Shown: positions 1-5,419 of the stretch, one piece after another
Numbering within the stretch: the first letter of the stretch is position 1
Layout of the letters: each line of letters begins with the position of its first letter
Source of the DNA: Acidobacteriota bacterium
GTDB lineage: Bacteria > Acidobacteriota > Terriglobia > UBA7540
Direction: 5' to 3'
Length of the DNA: 6,672 nt
NCBI GenBank assembly: GCA_021789565.1
Contig: JAJYJL010000465.1
Span: 1-6,672, forward strand
Made by a program: the position numbers and the translations under genes
Notes under the pieces: model-generated
Told to the model about the DNA's origin: nothing
The model's input: the letters and a program-made list of their open reading frames with translations, nothing else
Database searches by the model: none

Positions 1-823
1 TCCACACGGGTTTGCGTTTTTCGAGAAGGGCGCGCAGACCTTCCTGTGAATCTTCCAGCTCGAACAACTGGTTGAGGTAGATGTCCTGAGCGCGTTTGAG
101 GGCCTCGGCGAAGGGCATCCAGGTCCCATTAAAGATCACACGCTTGAGCAACTGGAGCACGGGGCCGCTCTCGTCGGTGATGCGATGCACCATGGCGTCC
201 ACGGTGGCTTCGAGGTCGGCGCGGGAGACAACGCGATTGACCAGACCGATTTCGAGCGCGGTGCGGGCGTTGATCGGTTCGCCGGTCAGCAGAAATTCCA
301 TGGCGCGGCGCGGCCCGATCACGCGCGGGTAAACCACCGCGCCAAGCGGAGGGAAAACGCCGAGCTTGATTTCCGGCTGGCGGAACTGCGCGTTTTCCGT
401 GGCGATCACGAGGTCGCAGAAGGCCGCCAGCTCGCTGCCCGCTCCGGAAGCGATGCCATCCACGACGGCCAGAACGGGCTTTGAAACGTCCATCATGGTG
501 CGGAAAACATCGTGGAAGGCGTCCATCATCTGGAAGACCAGTTGCTCGGTGTAACCCTCAACGCCCACGCCCATCGAAAAATATCCTTCACATTCAGGCG
601 AGGCGTCCAGCAGAACCAGGCGAACTTCTTCGCGATGGTTCAGGCTTTCGATGGCCGAAGTCATCTCGCGTAGCATTTCGATGTTCATCACGTTTTGCCT
701 GGGGCGATGCATCGTGAGGTGCGCCACCGTTCCCGCATCATCCCACTGGATGAACTTGTAGCCTTTTTTTGATGTCACCGCGTTTTCGGACTGCGTTGTC
801 TGCTGATCGGTTTCTTCCGGCAT
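1..823 (-). CDS. Enoyl-CoA hydratase/isomerase (crotonase) family protein, 3' end cut by window edge
   Basis: My translation from the ATG at 823-821 stays open for 274 codons to the left edge. It is a crotonase-fold protein, a family that adds water to, or isomerises, enoyl-CoA thioesters in the cytoplasm. The first oxyanion-hole segment is FSMGVGVEG (about 82-90). The second is GIASGAGSELAAFCD (about 123-137). Both glutamates used by hydratases are present: E131 in GSEL and E151 in QPEIKLG. The tail, EGLRALLEKRKPVW, is the usual family ending, so only a few residues are missing. About 20 polar residues precede the domain. The QPEIKLGVFPP stretch recalls cyclohexa-1,5-diene-1-carbonyl-CoA hydratases of anaerobic benzoyl-CoA degradation, but the substrate cannot be fixed from sequence. 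The start is supported by GGGAGG at 834-829, five bases upstream. The gene is divergent from the thioredoxin-like gene across a 119-base gap. Confidence 0.9.
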   Translation of the reverse strand, partial: MPEETDQQTTQSENAVTSKKGYKFIQWDDAGTVAHLTMHRPRQNVMNIEMLREMTSAIESLNHREEVRLVLLDASPECEGYFSMGVGVEGYTEQLVFQMMDAFHDVFRTMMDVSKPVLAVVDGIASGAGSELAAFCDLVIATENAQFRQPEIKLGVFPPLGAVVYPRVIGPRRAMEFLLTGEPINARTALEIGLVNRVVSRADLEATVDAMVHRITDESGPVLQLLKRVIFNGTWMPFAEALKRAQDIYLNQLFELEDSQEGLRALLEKRKPVW

Positions 824-942
824 TGCCGCCTCCCGAGGGGCGCGGCTTGGGCGCGCTCCCACCTGCTATTGATCGGCGCAATACGCGGGTGACTTCAATG
901 CCCAGTGCCTGTTTGCGGTTTTTGATTTATGATGATTGAACG

Positions 943-1434
943 ATGCTGACGAAACGAAGAAGTGGACCAAGACTTGCGTTGCTTCTCCTGGCTGTAGGGG
1001 GACTGACGCTCAGCTCCGCCGTGGCAAGGGCCGCAAGCCAGCCTCTCTATGACGAAAATGCCAACGCCCGGCAGGACATCGCCGCTGCGATTGCAAAGGC
1101 TTCAGGGACAGGCCGGAACGTTGTGCTGATTTTCGGCGCCAACTGGTGACCGGATTGTCATGCGCTGGATGCGCAGATGCACAAGCCGCAGCTGGCACGC
1201 CTGATCGCGCGCGATTTTGTGGTGGTACTGATCGACGTGGGCCGATTTGACGAAAACCTCGACGTGGGGAGGGAATATGGCGTTCCCATAAACAAAGGCA
1301 TCCCCGCGCTTGCTGTGCTCGACCCGCACGGCAGACTTCTCTACGCCCAGAGCCAGGGCCAGTTCGCCAACGCCCGCGCCATGCCTTACCAGGACTTTAC
1401 GGTATTCTTTGAGAAGTGGAAGCCAAAGCGGTAA
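943..1434 (+). CDS. Exported thioredoxin-like protein, predicted selenoprotein (UxxC) with in-frame TGA
   Basis: The frame from ATG 943 runs to TAA 1432-1434 with one internal TGA at 1147-1149. Read as selenocysteine (U69), it gives 163 residues. Residues 1-32 look like a Sec signal peptide: KRR near the start, a leucine/alanine core, and an AxA-type site around VARA/AS. The mature protein is thioredoxin-like: strand NVVLIFGANW, active site W68-U69-P70-D71-C72-H73, strand FVVVLIDVG, then KGIPALAVL with the cis-proline at P121. Cysteine homologues have WCPDC, so the TGA sits exactly at the nucleophilic Cys position, the usual site of Sec in redox selenoproteins. Homology continues beyond the TGA, the following base is C (a poor termination context), and a hairpin follows. 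Likely role: periplasmic thiol-disulfide reduction; substrate unknown. There is no clear Shine-Dalgarno, but TATGAT at 928-933 is -10-like. Alternative: a pseudogene from one nonsense mutation. Confidence 0.8.
1150..1188 (+). promoter_or_regulatory. Putative bacterial SECIS element (selenocysteine insertion hairpin)
   Basis: Folded by eye, the RNA just after the UGA forms one long imperfect hairpin inside the coding sequence. CGG 1151-1153 pairs with CCG 1186-1188; UUGU 1155-1158 with ACAA 1181-1184; CAU 1159-1161 with AUG 1177-1179; GCGC 1162-1165 with GCGC 1171-1174. That is 14 pairs, with an A/G mismatch, a bulged C1180 and a bulged AG 1175-1176. The apical loop is UGGAU (1166-1170). From memory, bacterial SECIS models want a G in the first two loop positions and about 16-37 bases between UGA and loop; here G is second and the gap is 16, at the lower limit. 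The element would bind SelB carrying Sec-tRNA. No energy calculation was done. Confidence 0.65.
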
Positions 1435-1459
1435 ATTGCACTTGTGGTAGGATGTAACC

Positions 1460-1684
1460 ATGCAGTACTACACGTATCCTATCAAGATCGAGCGCGAAGG
1501 CAGGAAATTCTACGCTTACAGTGAAGATCTTCCAGGCGTGTACGGAATTGGCAAGACGATTGAAGAGGCGAAGGCAAGCATCTTTGAGGCAATGAGAATT
1601 TACATCCGCGAATCGCGCGCCCGCCGAAAGCCGCTCCCGCGCTCGCGAACCGTATATTCGGAAACAGTCTCGATTGCCGTTTAA
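1460..1684 (+). CDS. hicB: HicB-like antitoxin, short single-domain form
   Basis: This 74-residue protein matches the HicB/UPF0150 N-terminal fold: YPIKIEREGRKFYAYSEDLPG, then GIGKTIEEAKASIFEAMRIYI. In the family, the strand with the DLPG turn, the GxT-EEA helix start and the following helix neutralise the HicA RNase. The ribbon-helix-helix or HTH DNA-binding domain often found at the C-terminus is absent; the tail is only a basic RARRKPLPRSR segment and a final strand, so autoregulation by this protein is doubtful. AGGA at 1449-1452, seven bases before the ATG, supports the start. It lies 25 bases after the selenoprotein stop with no terminator, so it may be read on the same transcript. Its TAA overlaps the stop codon of the opposing hicA in a TTAA palindrome. 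Confidence 0.8.
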   Translation: MQYYTYPIKIEREGRKFYAYSEDLPGVYGIGKTIEEAKASIFEAMRIYIRESRARRKPLPRSRTVYSETVSIAV

Positions 1685-1884
1685 CCTTCCAGAAACTGCT
1701 GTTCACTAAACCCTGCATCCTTCAGAATTCTGAGGAATAATCCACGCGGAAGGTCGCCGCGATGAAGGGGGATGACCAGCATCCGGCGCTCGGGGTGCAC
1801 CAAGACCATGTGCGATCCCCTCTGACGCTTTTCGCGATAGCCTTTTTTATGCAAGAACCGAAGAAGTTCTTGGGCAGTGGGCAT
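1681..1884 (-). CDS. hicA: HicA-like toxin (putative mRNA interferase, YcfA family)
   Basis: This 67-residue protein fits the double-stranded-RNA-binding-like HicA fold. It opens with an ELLRFLHKKGYREKRQRGSHM segment that includes the family's catalytic histidine in GSH (about residue 25). A VIPLHRGDLPRGLFLRILKDAG segment follows, matching the family's conserved P-H and hydrophobic helix around ILK-AG. HicA toxins cleave mRNA in translation-independent fashion and are held by HicB. The family usually has a GT at the start of the last helix; here it is GL. An AGG at 1892-1890 is a modest Shine-Dalgarno. It lies 41 bases downstream of mnmG on the same strand, so cotranscription with mnmG is plausible. 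Its orientation, convergent with hicB rather than in tandem, is unusual. Confidence 0.85.
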   Translation of the reverse strand: MPTAQELLRFLHKKGYREKRQRGSHMVLVHPERRMLVIPLHRGDLPRGLFLRILKDAGFSEQQFLEG

Positions 1885-1925
1885 AAGGACCTGTCAACGC
1901 TTTTTTGGATCTAAACATCTCGCGC

Positions 1926-3941
1926 CTATGTTGGCGTCTGTTCCGCACTGCGCCGCTGGAAGATTTCAATGTAGACGTTGACGAGTGAAACCGCTGCGGG
2001 CGTGATGCCGGGAATGCGCAAGGCCTGGCCCAGAGTGAGCGGGCGCACTCGCGTGAACTTTTCAACCACCTCGCGCGAAAGCCCGGAGACCTTGCCGTAA
2101 TCAAACCATTCCGGAATGCGGCGCTGCTCGGCGCGCTTCATGTGTTCGATGTGCTTCTCCTGCTGGGCCAGATAGCCTTCGTACTTGAGGTCGGTTTCGA
2201 TACGGCGAGCTTCCTCGCGCGCCATCAATGATGCGAGGCCGTCGCCGTTGTGTGTGGCGATGGGCTCATTGCCCGCACTGCGAAGGCCTTCATTGATCCA
2301 TTCCATCAGGTCGTTGATGCCCAGTTCCGGACGCTTCAACAGTTGCGCGCCGCTCAGCGGAGTTGGGGCGTTGAACTGACCATCCGTCATCAATCCGAGG
2401 CGCGAGTAAATTTCGCGGCCTGCGGGCGATTGCGGATCGAGCCGCGTTTCCAGCAGAAAGCTTGTGGCGGCGGAAATGCGCCGGCGCTTGCGGAGAAAAT
2501 TGTCGTAGTCCTGCTGGCGGATGGTGCCGGCTTTGTACCCGATGGGCATCAGGCGCTCGTCGGCGTTGTCGATTCGCAGGTGCAAACGGAACTCGGCGCG
2601 CGAGGTGAACATCCGGTAGGGTTCGTCCACTCCCTTGTTCACCAGGTCGTCAATCAGGATGCCGGTGTAACCCTCAGTGCGCGCGATTACCAGCGGCTCA
2701 CGGCACTGGACACTCAGCCCGGCGTTGATGCCGGCCATGATGCCCTGGCAGGCGGCTTCTTCGTAGCCGGTGGTGCCGTTGATCTGCCCGGCCAGAAACA
2801 GGTTCTGGATTTTCTTGGTCTCAAGCCACGGGCGGAGTTCCGTCGGCTGGATCATATCGTATTCAATCGCGTAACCCGGCCTGATCATCTCTGAGTTTTC
2901 GAGGCCGGGAATTGACTTCACCATGGCGGCCTGAACGTCAATGGGCATGGAAGTCGACATGCCGTTCACGTAAATCTCGTTGGTGTCCAGACCCTCGGGT
3001 TCGAGGAAAAGCTGATGGTGCGGCTTGTCCGGAAATTTCACGACCTTGTCTTCAATTGATGGACAGTAGCGCGGGCCGATGCCTTTGATCTGTCCCGAGT
3101 AAAGCGGCGAGCGGTGAATGTTCTCGCGGATTGCTCGGTGCGTTTCGTCATTGGTCAAGGCGATCCAACAGACAGTTTGTTCCTGCGTGATGGCGCGCGT
3201 GCGGAAACTGAAGGGCGTGGGCACGGGATCGCCCGGCTGCACTTTGAATTGCGAAAATTCAATTGTCCGGCGATCGAGGCGCGGAGGCGTGCCGGTCTTC
3301 AGGCGGCCCACGTCAAATCCCATGCGTCGCAGAGCTTCGCCCAGCATCACGGCCGGAGGTTCTCCCGAGCGGCCCGCCGCATACTTCTGTTCGCCGCAGT
3401 GGATGAGGCCGTTGAGGAATGTCCCGGTCGTGACCACGACGGCGCCGGCTTCGATGGTTCGCCCATCGCGTAGCAGTACTCCACGAACACGCTGGCGCGG
3501 CGCAACGCCATCGAGTGCGGGTGATGCACCACCCTTCAGATCTTCGACCACCAGGTCGATCACTTCCGCTTGCTTGATGCGCAGGTTCGGTTCCTGCTCA
3601 AGCACCTGCCGCATCCTGACGCGATAGAGCTTCTTGTCGGCCTGCGCTCGCGGCGACCAGACAGCCGGGCCGCGGCTGGTGTTGAGCAGCCGGAACTGGA
3701 TGCCCACGGCGTCAATCACTTCGCCCATCACGCCGCCCAGCGCGTCCACTTCGCGCACCAGGTGGCCCTTGGCAATGCCGCCCACAGCAGGATTGCATGA
3801 CATCTGGCAAATCAGGTCAAGGTTAATGGTGCAAAGTGCAGTCTTCAGCCCCATGCGTGCGGCGGCCATTGCGGCCTCAACGCCCGCGTGTCCAGCTCCG
3901 ACGACGACCACGTCGTACTTTTCCGTGAAGGTGGTTGCCAT
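1926..3941 (-). CDS. mnmG: tRNA uridine-5-carboxymethylaminomethyl modification enzyme MnmG (GidA)
   Basis: The product is about 671 residues and spans the whole MnmG family. MnmG works with the GTPase MnmE to put (carboxymethyl)aminomethyl groups on C5 of wobble uridine 34 in tRNA, using FAD, NADH and a methylene-folate. Visible marks are the FAD-binding GAGHAG (15-20), [12 protein letters not shown] (48-59) and RYCPSIEDK (291-299), which carry the two conserved cysteines, and also [35 protein letters not shown] (385-397) and [10 protein letters not shown]. The C-terminal helical part ends in [14 protein letters not shown], the MnmE-binding region. It is about 40 residues longer than the E. 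coli protein (629), partly through a [10 protein letters not shown] insert near 137-146. The start is set by the FAD motif; the upstream GGGG is a weak, very close ribosome site. No mnmE, rsmG or par genes flank it here. Confidence 0.97.
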   Translation of the reverse strand: MATTFTEKYDVVVVGAGHAGVEAAMAAARMGLKTALCTINLDLICQMSCNPAVGGIAKGHLVREVDALGGVMGEVIDAVGIQFRLLNTSRGPAVWSPRAQADKKLYRVRMRQVLEQEPNLRIKQAEVIDLVVEDLKGGASPALDGVAPRQRVRGVLLRDGRTIEAGAVVVTTGTFLNGLIHCGEQKYAAGRSGEPPAVMLGEALRRMGFDVGRLKTGTPPRLDRRTIEFSQFKVQPGDPVPTPFSFRTRAITQEQTVCWIALTNDETHRAIRENIHRSPLYSGQIKGIGPRYCPSIEDKVVKFPDKPHHQLFLEPEGLDTNEIYVNGMSTSMPIDVQAAMVKSIPGLENSEMIRPGYAIEYDMIQPTELRPWLETKKIQNLFLAGQINGTTGYEEAACQGIMAGINAGLSVQCREPLVIARTEGYTGILIDDLVNKGVDEPYRMFTSRAEFRLHLRIDNADERLMPIGYKAGTIRQQDYDNFLRKRRRISAATSFLLETRLDPQSPAGREIYSRLGLMTDGQFNAPTPLSGAQLLKRPELGINDLMEWINEGLRSAGNEPIATHNGDGLASLMAREEARRIETDLKYEGYLAQQEKHIEHMKRAEQRRIPEWFDYGKVSGLSREVVEKFTRVRPLTLGQALRIPGITPAAVSLVNVYIEIFQRRSAEQTPT

Positions 3942-4361
3942 AGCCCCGAAATCCCAGAGGATACAAGCGATTATTCTAGCAGGATGTCAATGGCGAATCA
4001 CGTTGGGCTTGCGGGAAGGGAATCGAACTCCAGGGGTGTAAAAAATACGCGTTGTTCAGAAAAGGCACAACTTTTTAAAAAATGATCTCAACACAGACCT
4101 CGATATTTTAGTAAGTAATTTAGTATCAATGAGTTATGTTATTGGAGAATTTTTGGGGCAAAAATCCCATACGTCCCATTTTGGGCGCTTCACGAAGCAA
4201 TCATAGCCTACATAAAGAGGCTCTCAAAGGCGGCGGCCCTGTTCTTGCTCAAGCACCCACCGGCGGCGGGGCCTGCCCTGGTACTTGACTCCCATCCGTC
4301 CTGTGAACAATCGGTTCCAATAGGTTTCGGCGTTGACGCCCACGCTGAGCCGTTGCCGGAG
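3942..4361. other. Non-coding region with AT-rich island and small inverted repeats
   Basis: No convincing gene is seen on either strand. The part next to mnmG holds the promoter candidates. At 4011-4045 (minus strand) there is a tRNA-3'-end-like scrap. From about 4038 to 4215 the base composition drops to clearly AT-rich, unlike both flanks. It contains GTTGT/ACAAC (4051-4055 and 4067-4071) followed by five T, a weak terminator-like hairpin on the plus strand, and a perfect ATTTTTG/CAAAAAT inverted repeat around GGG (4149-4165). From about 4225 to 4361 the sequence is GC-rich again and lies just downstream of the metalloprotease stop. The minus frame continues open there for 45 codons past that stop, without recognisable homology. 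Confidence 0.6.
3961..4001 (-). promoter_or_regulatory. Candidate mnmG promoter
   Basis: On the minus strand upstream of mnmG there are two overlapping possibilities. One uses TAGAAT (3978-3973) as the -10 box with a weak GTGATT (4001-3996) 17 bases before it. The other uses a perfect TTGACA (3990-3985) with TTGTAT (3966-3961) after an 18-base spacer. Either would start transcription a short distance before the ATG at 3941. The boxes were picked by eye, and the choice between them is open. Confidence 0.35.
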
Positions 4362-5060
4362 TCAGAGCCGTGCGGCGACTACTGGTGAGGAATCTCCTTC
4401 CAGCGATCGCGCTGCTTGCTGAATCTCTGTCGTTTGTCCCGCCGAGAACCGCAATCTGCAGCACGTGATCAGTTCCATCTCCTTAAGTGCCCAAACGGCT
4501 TTCATGATTCCGTGGTGCGAATGCCGTGGGCCAAGCAGAAGATGGCCCAGTTCATGCGCGATGACATCACCAAGAACCTGCTTTGAACAGGGGCCTGGCG
4601 GCGGAACGGATGCCTGGACTCGATCATAGAACACGTTTGCGAACCTGCCTGCTGTGGGCCCGTCGTTCCCCGGGGGGAAGAACGCCTGTCCCATCGCGTC
4701 TTTGCCGGCAGTCTGCATGGGTCCCTTCATCGGGGAAGAAAAAAGGATTCGAACGAAGAAATCCGCATCTGCAATTAAGGACCGGCCCCGGAGGAAGCGC
4801 TGCTTAGGCGTGTAATCCAGCCAGGTGATTTTCACGCCCGCCTCTCTCAGGAGTGCTTGGACATGGTGCTCTGCATCCCTTAGCTCCTGGGGAGCGACCT
4901 CGGCATAATTGTAAATCCCGACTCTTATGATGGGCCGATCGTCTCCTTTGTGTGACTTTGCCGCGACCCTTCCCGCCGGTCCGATGGAGAACCATGCCAC
5001 CAGAACAAGGCTCGCAATTCTTGCGCATTGATCGAAGACTTTCCGAAATCCTTGTTTCAT
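4362..5060 (-). CDS. Exported putative zinc metalloprotease (HELGHLLLG family), function unknown
   Basis: The product is 232 residues. An N-terminal export signal or membrane segment is visible: basic MKQGFRKVFDQCAR, a hydrophobic stretch of about 15-33, and a possible cleavage near VAA/K. The next section, RVGIYNYAEVAPQEL and a following ITWLDY, looks like an alpha/beta domain. The key motif is HELGH (169-173) followed by LLLGPRH, then SHHGIM (181-186). HExxH is the classical zinc-binding helix; H180 or a nearby His would be the third ligand, and GIM resembles the Met-turn of metzincins. The H-to-H spacing is one residue longer than the standard HExxHxxGxxH, so metzincin membership is inferred. 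I recall similar HELGHLLLG-HS-GIM proteins in Acidobacteria, without known substrates. The start is backed by GGAGG at 5074-5070, nine bases upstream. The gene is divergent from the downstream regulator gene. Confidence 0.8.
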   Translation of the reverse strand: MKQGFRKVFDQCARIASLVLVAWFSIGPAGRVAAKSHKGDDRPIIRVGIYNYAEVAPQELRDAEHHVQALLREAGVKITWLDYTPKQRFLRGRSLIADADFFVRILFSSPMKGPMQTAGKDAMGQAFFPPGNDGPTAGRFANVFYDRVQASVPPPGPCSKQVLGDVIAHELGHLLLGPRHSHHGIMKAVWALKEMELITCCRLRFSAGQTTEIQQAARSLEGDSSPVVAARL

Positions 5061-5419
5061 CCCGCTCTACCTCCTCGTGATGTTTGCGTGTGGAGCGGGG
5101 CAGCGTTGCCGGAGGGACTGGCTGGGTCAAAGCAACGGGGTAGATTCGAGTTGGCTGTGCATCGGCTGGCAGAATGTTGTTGTGATTGCCCCTCGCGGTT
5201 GCCGCCGCAAACCGCCCGGATGACGGCCAATAATAGTCACGCGAAGGTCGCTGAACCATGAGTGGCGTCTGATTTTTGTATGAGTTTTGTTTGATCGGCC
5301 AAGGTAGGGTACTCTTGGGGGTTTGCCCGCCAGGGGATTAAGGCAGTAGCAGAAGAGCTTGCCTAAAAGTTTGTCCTGTGTATAATGGCGTCATCGTTCC
5401 GGGCAAAGACCAGGAAGTC
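5061..5419. other. Divergent intergenic region between metalloprotease and regulator genes
   Basis: It holds the ribosome site of the metalloprotease (GGAGG 5074-5070) and, at the right end, the promoter and leader of the regulator gene. No protein-like frame stands out; the open frames here are antisense or frame-shifted shadows of the neighbours. I could not pick a convincing minus-strand promoter for the metalloprotease. A 5-base inverted repeat CCAAG/CTTGG with a 10-base loop (5299-5318) lies upstream of the regulator's promoter and could be an operator, but it is short enough to be chance. Confidence 0.6.
5359..5386 (+). promoter_or_regulatory. Sigma-70 type promoter of the winged-helix/TPR regulator gene
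   Basis: A perfect TATAAT -10 box lies at 5381-5386, with TTGCCT (four of six matches to TTGACA) at 5359-5364 and a 16-base spacer. Transcription would begin near 5393, leaving a leader of about 27 bases before the ATG at 5420. It is the best promoter match in the window. Confidence 0.55.

Noticed and set aside
185..484. Plus-strand open frames in the first 720 bases
   Set aside because: They are antisense to the crotonase gene, which explains the region fully.
943..1149. Reading 943-1149 as a complete 68-residue protein and 1177-1434 as a separate gene
   Set aside because: The two parts are one thioredoxin fold in one frame, with the active-site motif straddling the TGA. There is no ribosome site before 1177, and the 68-residue part would end inside the active site.
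1147..1149. TGA recoded genome-wide as Trp or Gly
   Set aside because: The metalloprotease frame ends at a TGA (4364-4362) at the expected end of its family, no other internal TGA is needed in the window, and the Cys position argues for Sec.
1892..1897. Perfect TTGACA on the minus strand as a hicA promoter
   Set aside because: A -10 box at normal spacing would fall inside hicA and none is seen there; it is probably coincidence.
2250..2894. Plus-strand open frame of 214 codons
   Set aside because: It is antisense to the well-conserved mnmG and has no recognisable domain.
4224..4361. Extension of the metalloprotease by read-through of its TGA (45 further codons in frame)
   Set aside because: The protein already ends where its family seems to end, the extension has no recognisable motif, and no SECIS-like pairing was noticed. 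A chance open frame in GC-rich DNA is enough.
4804..5259. Minus-strand open frame of 151 codons upstream of and overlapping the metalloprotease
   Set aside because: It is a frame-shifted shadow; its product is low-complexity, basic and unlike a folded protein, while the overlapping frame has a signal peptide and a strong ribosome site.
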